Shown: positions 29,337-38,579, counted from the stretch's first letter. The stretch: 64,000 nt of DNA from JAJRPT01 sp964465945 (GCA_964465945.1 CAYXMM010000009.1:1-64000), one strand, 5' to 3'. Notes: generated by a model not told the origin, from the sequence alone. Program-made: numbers and translations.

Positions 29337-30755
29337 TTAAACGCCACTATTAGACTGAATAAACGAATTAAAAGAATTATACTGGGCTTGAGCTTGATAG
29401 TAAGAATCCAAAATCCGAGTATATTGTTTCTTTTGCGCTTCTGCTTGTCGGTCAATCCTTGACTGCATATCCTCAATTTTCTTTTTCTGGTCATCAATTT
29501 GATTAGCAATATCTAATGTTTTAGCTTTCATAAGGTCATCACTGCCTTTTAATCTATCAACATTTTGCTTTACTTTATTGATTATACCATCACTTGCAAG
29601 AAAAATATCAGAAACCTTTGAAGGGTCTTCTGTGAGTAATTGCTTCAATAAGTCAGAATCCTTAATAACTAGTGTTCCATCACTATTTATATCTAACCCA
29701 ATATTAGTCAAATATTTGGGATTGCCGTCCTGGGCTGCTGTTACTTCTTGAGTAAGTATCGAACGAAGATTAAATCTAAGTCCGCTTACTGCTGAGTCTG
29801 AACGTAATTGGTCTTTATCAGAACTTAAAAATTTTACAAGATTATTATAAGTATCAATAAATGGTTTAATAAACCCTTCCGCTGTCTCATTATTCACACT
29901 AGTATTTAGTGAAATTTCTGGATCGGAATCAGCTTGAGCTTTAATTAAACTAATCGTCATTCCACTTAAAACATCAGTCATAGTATTTGAATTTCTTCTT
30001 ACATCAACCCCATTTACTATTGTATATGAATTCAATTCTGCTTGGTCAGTTACCTTATAACCAGCACTTGTAGTAGTGGAAACAGTTCTTGTTGATGTAT
30101 TTGGATTTAATGCGGCTTGAGTAATTCCCAAAGCATTAAATACCTCCGAATCATTAAAATTCAAATTATAATCTTCACCTGTGCTTTGACTTCTAAAAGT
30201 TAATTTTGAAGTAGTAGTAGTATCTTTAACTAAGCCAGCTGTAATACCAAAATCATCTGAATCATTAATTGCAGTAACTATTTTCTGCATAGCATCAGAA
30301 TTCGTTTCTGTACCATCAAAATCAACATTTACAGATTTAGTTTCACCATTAATAACAAACTCAAGAGTCTTAGTTCCTGATAACCCAAAGTTATCAGCAC
30401 TTGTAAGCTGAGAAGAAATAAGTATATCAGCTGTTGCAAGGCGTTTAACTCTTAAAGTATTTAGTCCATCCGGTGCTTCGCCAGTCGCAGTAGCTGTGGC
30501 ATAGTCAGATGAAGAGGAAGTTACTTTCTTCGCAGAAAAATTACTCGCTGCATCGTCAGCTTTAAACTTATCTATTTGAGAAATCATAGAATTAAGCTGA
30601 CCGTTAAGTTTATTATAATAAGTAGAAGTTTTTTCGAGTTTGGTTTGCTGTTGCTGAAGTCGAGTGATTTGTGGCTGTTGGGTAGCACGATAAGCCGCTA
30701 CCAGTTGGTCTAACTGGTTATTTTGCGATTGCCCTGTGTTAAAAATACTAGCCAT
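29337..30755 (-). CDS. fliD: Flagellar hook-associated protein 2 (filament cap) FliD
   Basis: 472-residue extracellular cap protein that guides flagellin folding at the filament tip. N- and C-terminal coiled-coil ends match the FliD pattern: QLDQLVAAYRATQQPQITRL and the final SYYQAQAQYNSFNSF helix. The middle holds the FliD core (TLRVKRLATADILISSQLTS near 89-108, LTEDPSKVSDIF, and a KVKQNVDRLKG segment near 395). No signal peptide, as expected for a substrate of the flagellar export apparatus. It lies 60 bases downstream of fliS. Confidence 0.92.
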   Translation of the reverse strand: MASIFNTGQSQNNQLDQLVAAYRATQQPQITRLQQQQTKLEKTSTYYNKLNGQLNSMISQIDKFKADDAASNFSAKKVTSSSSDYATATATGEAPDGLNTLRVKRLATADILISSQLTSADNFGLSGTKTLEFVINGETKSVNVDFDGTETNSDAMQKIVTAINDSDDFGITAGLVKDTTTTSKLTFRSQSTGEDYNLNFNDSEVFNALGITQAALNPNTSTRTVSTTTSAGYKVTDQAELNSYTIVNGVDVRRNSNTMTDVLSGMTISLIKAQADSDPEISLNTSVNNETAEGFIKPFIDTYNNLVKFLSSDKDQLRSDSAVSGLRFNLRSILTQEVTAAQDGNPKYLTNIGLDINSDGTLVIKDSDLLKQLLTEDPSKVSDIFLASDGIINKVKQNVDRLKGSDDLMKAKTLDIANQIDDQKKKIEDMQSRIDRQAEAQKKQYTRILDSYYQAQAQYNSFNSFIQSNSGV

Positions 30756-30815
30756 TCTATCAGATAAATATTAACTTTTCTATAAATGCAAAAATCATAC
30801 CAAAATAGTGGTATG

Positions 30816-31172
30816 TTATTCAAGTTCAAACGTTTTAGCCCAAGTGTTTCTAAGCTCTGTAATGATTTTAAGAGCTTCATCATATTTTTTTTGAAAAATA
30901 CAACGTTGGCAATATTCGTATAGTCGATATAGACGTGTAGATAATTCGCCAACTTCAAAATTCAGACTGCCCATTAATTCAACAAGAACTTTACTCATTT
31001 TATTTACATCATTTCTTTTGCATGAAACAATAAAAAGATCATACATTTTTAGTATAATTTTTTCTTTGCTCCAAGACATCACTTCCTGCTCAATATACGA
31101 AGGAATTTTTCTTCCATCGCCTCCTCCACCATAAGCACGTGAAGCTGCTAATTTTTGGGCTGCATTTGACAT
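30816..31172 (-). CDS. fliS: Flagellin export chaperone FliS
   Basis: 118-residue helical-bundle chaperone that binds the flagellin C-terminus in the cytoplasm. FliS marks: WSKEKIILKMYDLFIVSCKR (the SPEKLILMLYDGAI region), a central helix ending LMGSLNFEVGEL, and the LYEYCQRCIFQ...ALKIITELRNTW end. A Gly-rich N-terminal tail (AYGGGGDGRKIP) is longer than usual. It lies 93 bases downstream of flagellin, separated by a strong hairpin. Confidence 0.88.
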   Translation of the reverse strand: MSNAAQKLAASRAYGGGGDGRKIPSYIEQEVMSWSKEKIILKMYDLFIVSCKRNDVNKMSKVLVELMGSLNFEVGELSTRLYRLYEYCQRCIFQKKYDEALKIITELRNTWAKTFELE

Positions 31173-31206
31173 AAATAATCCTAATTATTCCAATTTTAAA
31201 TTAAAG

Positions 31207-31231
31207 TATCTGGGGGAATAACCCCCAGATA
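31207..31231 (-). terminator. Strong hairpin between flagellin and fliS
   Basis: Ten-base-pair perfect stem TATCTGGGGG/CCCCCAGATA with a 5-base loop, 35 bases past the flagellin stop. It is followed on the minus transcript by an AU-rich tract without a strict U-run. It probably ends most flagellin transcripts or protects their 3' end, keeping flagellin more abundant than fliS-fliD. Confidence 0.8.
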
Positions 31232-31265
31232 AAATAATTATTAAATGCAGCTAAATTAAATCAAA

Positions 31266-32222
31266 TTACCTGAATAGCTGTAAAAAGTTAGCCGGAGTTT
31301 GATTTGCTTGCGCTAAAGATATTGTAGATGCTTGTTGTAAGAATTGTTGTTTTACCAATTCTAATTGCTCTTGAGCAACATCAGCGTCTTCAATTCTTGA
31401 GATAGCTGCAGTATAGTTTGTAATTTGCGAATTTAATAATTCCGCTTGAGAATCCAATCTAACTTGGATACCTCCTAAATAAGATGCTACTTTATTCACA
31501 TTATCAATAGCATCAGCTAAACTTGTGAGTGTTACATTAACTTGGGTTGTTCCGAAGATACCTAAGTTAGAAGCACTAACTTCATCTAATGACTGCAAGT
31601 TCAAGCCAGTTACACCTGCAAAAGCAGTTGCATTTCCACCAGGAGCAGTTGCACCACTTGTTGCATTTAAGTTAAAATTATTTGATGCCACATTAAAGTC
31701 TGCATTGCCTGTTGTAAGGTCAATATCAACTTCTAATAGTGTATCATCAGCATAATAACCGATTGTCCAATCACCTGAATAGTTACCCCATAGCAACTGT
31801 CTTCCTCCAAACACAGTTGAGTCAGTGATAAATTGGATTTGTTGAGACAATCTATATGCACCTTTTGCTAAGGCAACTTTCTCATCAGTACCTAAGGCAC
31901 CTGAGGACGCTATAGCTGCTGCTTCTTTAATATCAATTAATAAACCATTGATATTATCAAGAGCATCTTGAGTAATTGCTGTAACATTCTTAGCATCACC
32001 AGTTGAGTTTAACGCTGCTTTTAATGCAGAGTTTCTTGCACCCAAGTTTCTACTTGTGATGTAACCAGAAACATCATCCGCAGCAGAGTTAATTCTCTTC
32101 CCTGTTGATAATCTAAGCTGTGATGTAGCAATCTTATTAGATGCTATCATTAATGCATTGTACGAATTGAGAGCTGGGATATTCGTACGTATCCTTCCAC
32201 CACCAGAAATAGCTGTTGGCAT
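31266..32222 (-). CDS. fliC: Flagellin
   Basis: 318-residue flagellin. The N-terminal D0/D1 helices (SYNALMIASNKIATSQLRLS, TGKRINSAADDVSGYITSRNL) and the C-terminal D1/D0 helices (SRIEDADVAQEQLELVKQQF, LQQASTISLAQANQTPANFL) are conserved. The central D2/D3 part is short. There is no signal peptide, since export is through the flagellar system. It has the only clear GGAGG ribosome-binding site noted here, 5 bases before ATG, and a sigma-28-like promoter 75-102 bases upstream. Confidence 0.95.
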   Translation of the reverse strand: MPTAISGGGRIRTNIPALNSYNALMIASNKIATSQLRLSTGKRINSAADDVSGYITSRNLGARNSALKAALNSTGDAKNVTAITQDALDNINGLLIDIKEAAAIASSGALGTDEKVALAKGAYRLSQQIQFITDSTVFGGRQLLWGNYSGDWTIGYYADDTLLEVDIDLTTGNADFNVASNNFNLNATSGATAPGGNATAFAGVTGLNLQSLDEVSASNLGIFGTTQVNVTLTSLADAIDNVNKVASYLGGIQVRLDSQAELLNSQITNYTAAISRIEDADVAQEQLELVKQQFLQQASTISLAQANQTPANFLQLFR

Positions 32223-32227
32223 AATAA

Positions 32228-32232
32228 CCTCC
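32228..32232 (-). promoter_or_regulatory. Strong GGAGG ribosome-binding site of flagellin
   Basis: Minus-strand GGAGG ends 5 bases before the ATG. Strong Shine-Dalgarno sites are unusual in this group, where the 16S anti-SD is often masked and most genes in this window lack such a site. It suggests selection for high flagellin yield. Confidence 0.7.
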
Positions 32233-32296
32233 GTGTATGTTGAATTTCGACATTGGGGCTTCCTGCCAACAAATTGATCCTCTTATCTAAGAACAT

Positions 32297-32324
32297 ATAT
32301 CGTCATAATCTTTTTAAAACTTTA
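32297..32324 (-). promoter_or_regulatory. Sigma-28 (FliA)-type promoter of flagellin
   Basis: On the minus strand a perfect -35 TAAAGTTT (32317-32324) is followed after 12 bases by GACGATAT (32297-32304), which matches 6 of 8 positions of the sigma-28 -10 GCCGATAA. The usual spacer is 11. It predicts a start near 32290 and a leader of about 70 bases. FlgM in the same cluster supports sigma-28 control. Confidence 0.75.
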
Positions 32325-32346
32325 GATTATTTGACATTTTTTTTTA

Positions 32347-32925
32347 CTAATTTAATGAACTATCCTTATAGACACTAACCGCGTTTATTTCTAATGAATC
32401 CATCTTGTTATTCCTAAATATGATGTATTCTGTAGATGCTAATTCAGTTTTATAGTCTAATATATCGTCGTTATCTAAAAAAACTTTAATTTTTTTCTCA
32501 TAATTATATATTCTAAATCTTTTTAACTCCGAATTAAACCTGTAATATGTTGTTTTTATTAGATTTCCGTCTTCACTAAATATAATTTTATCTTGCTCTG
32601 CATCAAATTCAATTTTGAAATTTTTACGCTTATCGATAAAATCTTGAGGTGTTGTTCTTAATAATATATCAAATTTTGAATTTTTTTTAAACACCACTCC
32701 AAAGTCAATTAAAAATTGAGTTTCTTTTGCATAAGCAAGAGCAACGATTCCTGTATCTAATATTGAAATTGAATTACCATTTAAAACTTCAGTTGTTTGC
32801 CAGCCATTTATTCTCAAACCATAAACTCTCTCTTCTGATATTTTAAATCTATTTAAACTGAATTCATCGCTCACACAGGAACTTAGAATTATAGTTAGTA
32901 ATAGTATTAAAAGTATTTTAATCAT
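32347..32925 (-). CDS. Lipoprotein of unknown function
   Basis: 192 residues with a lipoprotein signal peptide (about 1-16, lipobox LSSC). The mature part is beta-rich with alternating charged and aromatic residues (FKIEFDAEQDKIIFSEDGN, RFRIYNYEKKIKVFLDNDD), like a small LamG- or galactose-binding-like sandwich. Its start overlaps the pfkA stop by 4 bases, so it is translated from the same operon. The family is not recognised. Confidence 0.65.
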   Translation of the reverse strand: MIKILLILLLTIILSSCVSDEFSLNRFKISEERVYGLRINGWQTTEVLNGNSISILDTGIVALAYAKETQFLIDFGVVFKKNSKFDILLRTTPQDFIDKRKNFKIEFDAEQDKIIFSEDGNLIKTTYYRFNSELKRFRIYNYEKKIKVFLDNDDILDYKTELASTEYIIFRNNKMDSLEINAVSVYKDSSLN

Positions 32926-33878
32926 AATAGCTCCGCCAATTCATATAAATAACTTTGAATTTTTTTCTTTTTCTGCCAAGTATCAGGTAAATAAGTATAT
33001 GTAATCTTTTGATACACTCGCCCTACCATTACATTTGTTTTTCCAGCGATAAGAGCATCAACAGCCGCCATTCCAAGATGACTTGCTAAAACTCTATCCT
33101 TCACCGTTGGGCTTCCACCTCTTTGAATATGTCCAAGCACAGCAGTCTTTGCATCAATATTATAATTTATTTTCAATCTTACGGCTAATTCATTTGCACC
33201 TCCATATTCACCACCCTCCCCAACTATAATTATAGTTCTTTTATTTTCACCCATTCTTTGAATTACTTTATAAAGATTAGCGATGTCCGATGCTTTTTCT
33301 GGAACTAATATATGTTCTGCGCCGCAAGATATTCCAACATCCATAGCAATATGCCCAGCATGTCTGCCCATCACTTCAATTATGAATATTCTTCCGTGTG
33401 AATCAGCAGTATCTCTAATCCTATCTATCGCTTCAGCAGCAGTATTAATTGCAGTATCGTAGCCAATAGTAAAATACGTTCCAAATAAATCATTATCAAT
33501 TGTTGCAGGAGTTCCAACAATATTAACTCCAAACTCTTCATATAACCTATTTGCTCCACGCAAAGTTCCATCACCACCGCATGCAATAACACCATCAATT
33601 TCAAACTTCTTTAAATTTTCAAAAGCTTTTTTTCTACCTTCAGAAGTCATAAATTCTTCCGACCTCGATGTACGAAGAATTGTTCCACCTTCATCAATTA
33701 AATTCACAGTCGATTTTCTATTCATCGCTACAAAGTTACCATTTATCATTCCCTCATAGCCATTATAAATACCAACAGGAGCAATTCCTCTTGCTACACA
33801 GACTCTTACTATCGCCCTAATATGAGCATTCATTCCAGGAGCGTCACCACCACTCGTAAAAAAAGCAATTCTTTTCAT
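32922..33878 (-). CDS. pfkA: ATP-dependent 6-phosphofructokinase
   Basis: 318-residue glycolytic enzyme that phosphorylates fructose 6-phosphate. Motifs: TSGGDAPGMN at 9-17, GGDGT at 101-105 (the Gly at 104 marks ATP rather than PPi use), PATIDND at 124-130 with the catalytic Asp at 128, and EVMGRHAGHIA. Residue 125 is Ala where ATP enzymes usually have Gly; PPi enzymes have Lys. It is part of a minus-strand operon: pdxA ends two bases upstream and the lipoprotein overlaps downstream. Confidence 0.93.
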   Translation of the reverse strand: MKRIAFFTSGGDAPGMNAHIRAIVRVCVARGIAPVGIYNGYEGMINGNFVAMNRKSTVNLIDEGGTILRTSRSEEFMTSEGRKKAFENLKKFEIDGVIACGGDGTLRGANRLYEEFGVNIVGTPATIDNDLFGTYFTIGYDTAINTAAEAIDRIRDTADSHGRIFIIEVMGRHAGHIAMDVGISCGAEHILVPEKASDIANLYKVIQRMGENKRTIIIVGEGGEYGGANELAVRLKINYNIDAKTAVLGHIQRGGSPTVKDRVLASHLGMAAVDALIAGKTNVMVGRVYQKITYTYLPDTWQKKKKIQSYLYELAELL

Positions 33879-33880
33879 TT

Positions 33881-34864
33881 TTAAACTACATTAAATGTTT
33901 TTCTATTTTTCGCAATTATTCTACCATACTCAATTGCTTCAGCTAAACTCCTATAATCAGCTTTATTTTTCCCAGCTATGTTCATAGCAGTTCCATGATC
34001 TGGCGAAGTTCGAATAATTTTAAGTCCAGAAGTAAAATTAACTCCACCTCCACTTGCAAATAATTTTAATGGAATTAGCCCTTGGTCATGATACATTGAA
34101 ATAATTCCATCATATTTAACAAATTCACCAAAGCCAAAGAATCCATCTGCTGAAAATGGACCATTTACATTTATACTCTGATTTTTAGCATCATAAATTG
34201 CTGGAGCTATTATTTCAATTTCCTCATCACCAAATGCACCATTTTCACCTGCATGCGGATTTAACCCTAAAACCGCAATTTTAGGTTTTTTTATCCCGAA
34301 ATTCTCCTTTAAAGACTGATGTAGAGCTGTTATATTATTAAAAACCAACCCTTTTGTTATAGATTTTGCCACATCTTTTAATGGTATATGAACTGTTATT
34401 GGAACAACCCTTAGACTACTACTAAAAAGCATCATTTGAGTAAGTGAACTTGAATAAAATTTATTGAAATACTCAGTATGCCCCGTAAACTCCCACCCTG
34501 CTAAATACATTGATTCTTTTTGAATTGGAAGAGTAACAATAAAATCATAATCACCTTTCGAAGTATAAAAAGACGCCTTTTCTATTGCCTCTATAGCCAG
34601 TTGACCAGCATCTTTTTTACTATTTCCAAAGCTAATATTTACGTCTGCTTCACATTCTTCAAGAAAAACTTTATTATTATTAATTATAAGACAGTTATTT
34701 TCAATTTGAAACTCAAAATTAAGCAGTTGAAAATAATTTCTCATACTTCCAATATTACAAAATAAAGTAATTTGCGAATTTAATTCTTGATTGTAATAAA
34801 TATATTTGAAAAACGTCTCCAAACCAATACCATTCAACCCACCACAAGTAATAGCAATTTTCAT
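33881..34864 (-). CDS. pdxA: 4-hydroxythreonine-4-phosphate dehydrogenase PdxA
   Basis: 327-residue NAD-dependent dehydrogenase of vitamin B6 synthesis (DXP-dependent pathway). Metal-binding histidines are visible in TGHTEYF, MYHDQGLIPLK and TSPDHGTA. NPHAGENGAFGDEE is the conserved substrate loop. The N-terminal TCGGLNGIGLETF departs from the usual T-x-GDPAGIGPE. It lies between cytochrome c (3-base gap) and pfkA (2-base gap). Confidence 0.92.
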   Translation of the reverse strand: MKIAITCGGLNGIGLETFFKYIYYNQELNSQITLFCNIGSMRNYFQLLNFEFQIENNCLIINNNKVFLEECEADVNISFGNSKKDAGQLAIEAIEKASFYTSKGDYDFIVTLPIQKESMYLAGWEFTGHTEYFNKFYSSSLTQMMLFSSSLRVVPITVHIPLKDVAKSITKGLVFNNITALHQSLKENFGIKKPKIAVLGLNPHAGENGAFGDEEIEIIAPAIYDAKNQSINVNGPFSADGFFGFGEFVKYDGIISMYHDQGLIPLKLFASGGGVNFTSGLKIIRTSPDHGTAMNIAGKNKADYRSLAEAIEYGRIIAKNRKTFNVV

Positions 34865-34867
34865 ACT

Positions 34868-35851
34868 TTAGAAATTCCCTTTTTTAATTTGTTTTTTTAC
34901 TGGTTTTAAACTCATTAAATAAGCATATATAGCACCCAAATCTTCATCCTTCATACCTGCATAAGTTGACCAAGGCATTTCACTATGTATATCTTCACTT
35001 GTTAATCTTCTTGTTTTCATTGTTGAGTCTCTATACATTGCAAACCTACTTATAAAGAAATCCTCTGTCCAGTTACCAATTCCAGTTTCTTTATCGGGTG
35101 TTATATTTGCTGTTAGTATTTTTTTACCCGAAACCGTTGTTAATTCAAAACCACCTGTAAAAGCACTATCTAAAATTGGCTTTCCATCTTTATCATAAGG
35201 AGTATGGCAATCAATACAAGAACTTGCAGTAATCATATATTTGCCATATTCAACTCTATTATTTTTGTCAGGAATTTTTTGATGCTGGGCTTCTTGCGGA
35301 AATGCTAACTTCATAATCATTGACATTGGAAAATCAACATGCGAATGATGAGGGGTTGATTTCACAGGTTCTAAAGTTCTTAAATAAGCAATAACTGAAT
35401 AAATATCTTCTTTATCTAATTTACAAAAATTCATATATGGCATAATCGGAAAAAGTACATGGTTATCTTTACCAACACCATTAACAATAGCTCTATAAAT
35501 TTCACCGTCTGACCAATTCTTTAAATTAAATGGTGTAAGATTTGAAGGGTAAAGTGCTCCTAAAGTAAATCCCATTTTCTCATCATAAGGAATTGCATTT
35601 GCTCCTATCGAATTCTCATCTTTTGGAAAAGACATAATATCTCTCTGCCTTTTGCTATGACAATCAACACAACCCATCACATTATTTGCAAGATAATGAC
35701 CTCTTGCAATACGTTCAGGAGTTACATCAATTTTTATATCTTGGACTTCAATATTTGGAAGAGCAGTCTGCACATAAACTACAAATATTACAAGAAGTCC
35801 GATAATCACAGCAACAGAAATTCCCACCCATTTGATAATCTTAGAAAACAT
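34868..35851 (-). CDS. Membrane-anchored dihaem cytochrome c
   Basis: 327 residues. One N-terminal membrane helix (about 7-27) anchors a periplasmic chain with two c-type haem sites, CVDCH at 61-65 and CIDCH near 213-217. Each is followed by a cytochrome c fold with candidate Met ligands such as PIMPYMNF and SEMPWSTY. This is the usual soluble electron-carrier domain pair fused to a membrane anchor. It opens a tight operon with pdxA and pfkA. Electron partner unknown. Confidence 0.85.
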   Translation of the reverse strand: MFSKIIKWVGISVAVIIGLLVIFVVYVQTALPNIEVQDIKIDVTPERIARGHYLANNVMGCVDCHSKRQRDIMSFPKDENSIGANAIPYDEKMGFTLGALYPSNLTPFNLKNWSDGEIYRAIVNGVGKDNHVLFPIMPYMNFCKLDKEDIYSVIAYLRTLEPVKSTPHHSHVDFPMSMIMKLAFPQEAQHQKIPDKNNRVEYGKYMITASSCIDCHTPYDKDGKPILDSAFTGGFELTTVSGKKILTANITPDKETGIGNWTEDFFISRFAMYRDSTMKTRRLTSEDIHSEMPWSTYAGMKDEDLGAIYAYLMSLKPVKKQIKKGNF

Positions 35852-36108
35852 AAGAAACCTCTTAAACGAATATTGTTACATACAATTACAAACTTATAAA
35901 AAATAATTAATTTACAATGCTAATTATTTTTATCACAACAAATACAGATACATTACAACTATATAAATTTTTTTTGTAACAATATAACTTCTAATTTAAA
36001 AAATAATTGAAACATAAAATAAAACCCCTGCGTTAAATATTAAATTCATAATTTTACGGAGAAAATATTAAAATTTTTACTTTTTTGTAAATAGTTAAAG
36101 TTAGAAGC
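35852..36108. other. AT-rich divergent intergenic region between cytochrome c and porX
   Basis: 257 bases without coding content. It must hold the promoters of both the minus-strand cytochrome c operon and porX. AT-rich tracts resembling TAnTTTTG occur near 36078-36088, but no full promoter can be claimed. Confidence 0.45.
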
Positions 36109-37689
36109 ATGGAAAATAGCAAAGGGCATATCCTCTGGGTAGATGACGAAATAGAATTATTACGCGCTCATATTATATTACTTCAAAAAAAAGAGTATGA
36201 TGTAGATACAGCAACCAATGGTGAAGATGCCTTAGAAATGATAAAAAAAACACCTTATGACTTAATATTTTTAGATGAAAATATGCTTGGTATTTCTGGT
36301 CTTGAAACACTTAGAAAAATTAAAGGTTTTGATAGATCAATCCCAGTTGTAATGGTTACAAAGAACGAGGCAGAAGCCCTAATGGAAGAGGCAATCGGTT
36401 CAAAAATAGATGACTATCTTACCAAACCCGTTAACCCAGCTCAAATCCTACTTGCTTGTAAAAAATTCCTTGAAGCAAAACGAATCACTACCGAAAAGTT
36501 TACCCAAAATTACTTCCAAAGTTTCAACCAAATCACTATGCAACTAATGCAAAGACCAAGTTGGGACGAATGGGTTACAATCTATAAGCGAATGGTTCAA
36601 TTCTCAATGGAAATTGACGAATTACCTGATTCTAATCTTAAAGAAACATTACAGAACCAATGGAGAGACGCCAACACAGAATTTTCAAAGTATGTAGAAT
36701 CTAATTATATCAGTTGGATAAATAAACCAAAAGGTGAAGAAGAACCAATCCTATCACCCAATGTAAATGATAAGTTCTTATTGCCTCATTTAAAAGATAA
36801 AACAGGTCCAGTATTTTACTTCGTAATAGATTGCTTGCGCTATGACCAATGGATGTTAATGGAAGCACTCTTATCAAACCTATACTCTATGGAAACAAAC
36901 TTCCATTGTGCTATCCTCCCCACAGTAACAGCATATTGCCGAAACGCAATATTTGCGGGCTTATATCCAATTGATATTAAAAAATACTTTCCACAATTCT
37001 GGAACGTAGAAGATTCCCTTGACGAACATTCTTATAACAAATATGAGAAAGAACTATTAATGACCTACCTCGAAAGAAAGAGAATAAAACTAAACAGAGA
37101 GCCAGCTTTCCTAAAGATATTCCAAACTGATTTTGGACAAAAAGTTGAAAAAGACATATTAAATTATTTAGAATATGATTTAACTACCATAGTAATAAAC
37201 GCAGTTGATATGATAGCTCATTCAAGGTCTGACTACTCAATATTAAAAGAAATTGCCCCTGACGAATCAGCGTATCGCTCATTAACTAAGTCTTGGTTTA
37301 TGCACTCAAGCTTATTTGGAATGTTAAAACAACTCGCAAATATAAAAGATGTAACAATAGTTATAACTACTGACCACGGCTCTGTTAGATGTATGAGAGG
37401 AGTAAAAGCTTATGGAGATAGAGAAACAACCCCATCGTTAAGATATAAATTCGGCAAAAATGTCAAAGCAGATAGTAAAGATGCAATGCTAATAAATGAT
37501 ATCGAACAATTAAAAATTCCAAGTATGGGAATTAGCGTAAACAACGCAATCGCAAAAGAAGATAAATACTTACTTTACCCAACTGATTACCAACACTATA
37601 TGAACAAATACAAAGATTCTTTCCAGCACGGAGGAATTTCATTAGAAGAAATGATGGCGCCAGTGATAACAATGAAGCCAAAAGTATAG
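36109..37689 (+). CDS. porX: PorX, response regulator with PglZ domain (T9SS regulator)
   Basis: 526 residues. The N-terminal receiver domain (about 7-125) has acidic residues D12 and D13, phospho-acceptor D56, T84 and K106. A helical linker follows, then a C-terminal PglZ/alkaline-phosphatase-superfamily domain (about 225-520) with metal-binding stretches FYFVIDCLRYDQW (about 232), TAYCRNAIF and ITTDHGS (about 419-425). In Porphyromonas gingivalis PorX regulates T9SS gene expression and its PglZ domain hydrolyses cyclic oligonucleotides; the same role is inferred here. No other T9SS machinery is present in the window. It is convergent with mazG, 7 bases away. Confidence 0.93.
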   Translation: MENSKGHILWVDDEIELLRAHIILLQKKEYDVDTATNGEDALEMIKKTPYDLIFLDENMLGISGLETLRKIKGFDRSIPVVMVTKNEAEALMEEAIGSKIDDYLTKPVNPAQILLACKKFLEAKRITTEKFTQNYFQSFNQITMQLMQRPSWDEWVTIYKRMVQFSMEIDELPDSNLKETLQNQWRDANTEFSKYVESNYISWINKPKGEEEPILSPNVNDKFLLPHLKDKTGPVFYFVIDCLRYDQWMLMEALLSNLYSMETNFHCAILPTVTAYCRNAIFAGLYPIDIKKYFPQFWNVEDSLDEHSYNKYEKELLMTYLERKRIKLNREPAFLKIFQTDFGQKVEKDILNYLEYDLTTIVINAVDMIAHSRSDYSILKEIAPDESAYRSLTKSWFMHSSLFGMLKQLANIKDVTIVITTDHGSVRCMRGVKAYGDRETTPSLRYKFGKNVKADSKDAMLINDIEQLKIPSMGISVNNAIAKEDKYLLYPTDYQHYMNKYKDSFQHGGISLEEMMAPVITMKPKV

Positions 37690-37696
37690 AGGATAT

Positions 37697-38503
37697 TCAC
37701 AATCCCTTCGCTTTTGCTTCATCCCATATTGTATCTAATTCTTCTAAACTTTTATCGGAGATATTCTCATTCTTTGAATTGAGATTCTCTTCGATATACC
37801 TAAATCTTCTTTCAAATTTTTGAATTGCACCAAGCATAGCATTTTCTGCACTGATTCCCTCATGACGTGAAACATTTACCAAACTAAATAACAAATCGCC
37901 AAACTCTTCCTCTTTCTTTTCTTGACTGAGTTCTCTTGTTTCTTTAAACTCTACAATTTCTTCAAAAACTTTATCCCAAACATCATTTTTATTGTTCCAG
38001 TCAAACCCCACCCTAGCAACCTTTTCCTGAATCCTTTGAGCCCTTAATAAACTTGGAATAGTTTTAGGAATGCCCTCAATCACCGATTTTTTAGCATCTT
38101 TAATTTTTATTTTCTCCCAATCTTTCATTAATTCAATTTCATTCTCAATAGGCGTGTCTGTAAATACACTTGGCAATCGTGAAATCAATTTCTTATGAAT
38201 TCCTGATATAACATCAATAAGTGAGAATGCGCCTCTTTCCTCAGCAAAGTACGAGTGCATAAAAATATGAAGAAGTACATCACCTAATTCCTTCTTTAAA
38301 TTCTCATCATCATTTTCGTTTATTGCATCAATCATTTCATATACTTCTTCTATGATTAAAGGAGCAATTGTTTTGTGAGTCTGCACCTTATCCCATGCTG
38401 AGCGTTCTCTCAATGTTGCAATTAACTCCCAAAATGCAATAATATTGTCAGATATACTTCTTTCATTTTCAGGAGTTGGAATGGTTAATTTCTTATTATT
38501 CAT
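37697..38503 (-). CDS. mazG: Nucleoside triphosphate pyrophosphohydrolase MazG
   Basis: 268 residues with two MazG repeats, as in E. coli MazG. The first has EEVYEMIDAI and KKELGDVLLHIFMH; the second EEIVEFKETRE and EEEFGDLLFSLVN. These supply the metal-binding E/D sets. It hydrolyses NTPs to NMP and PPi and cleans the nucleotide pool. It lies convergent to porX. Confidence 0.92.
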   Translation of the reverse strand: MNNKKLTIPTPENERSISDNIIAFWELIATLRERSAWDKVQTHKTIAPLIIEEVYEMIDAINENDDENLKKELGDVLLHIFMHSYFAEERGAFSLIDVISGIHKKLISRLPSVFTDTPIENEIELMKDWEKIKIKDAKKSVIEGIPKTIPSLLRAQRIQEKVARVGFDWNNKNDVWDKVFEEIVEFKETRELSQEKKEEEFGDLLFSLVNVSRHEGISAENAMLGAIQKFERRFRYIEENLNSKNENISDKSLEELDTIWDEAKAKGL

Positions 38504-38532
38504 AAATTAATAAAGATTAAAAAATAATTTCA

Positions 38533-38540
38533 TAATTTTG
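38533..38540 (+). promoter_or_regulatory. -7 element before the enoyl reductase gene
   Basis: TAATTTTG fits TAnnTTTG and lies 40 bases before the start at 38580. Confidence 0.45.
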
Positions 38541-38579
38541 TAATTCTAAATTAAGAAAAAGTTTAAAAAGGGTTATATT

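Noticed and set aside
30710..30958. 82-residue minus-strand frame between fliD and fliS
   Set aside because: It overlaps both real genes in another frame and shows no conserved pattern.
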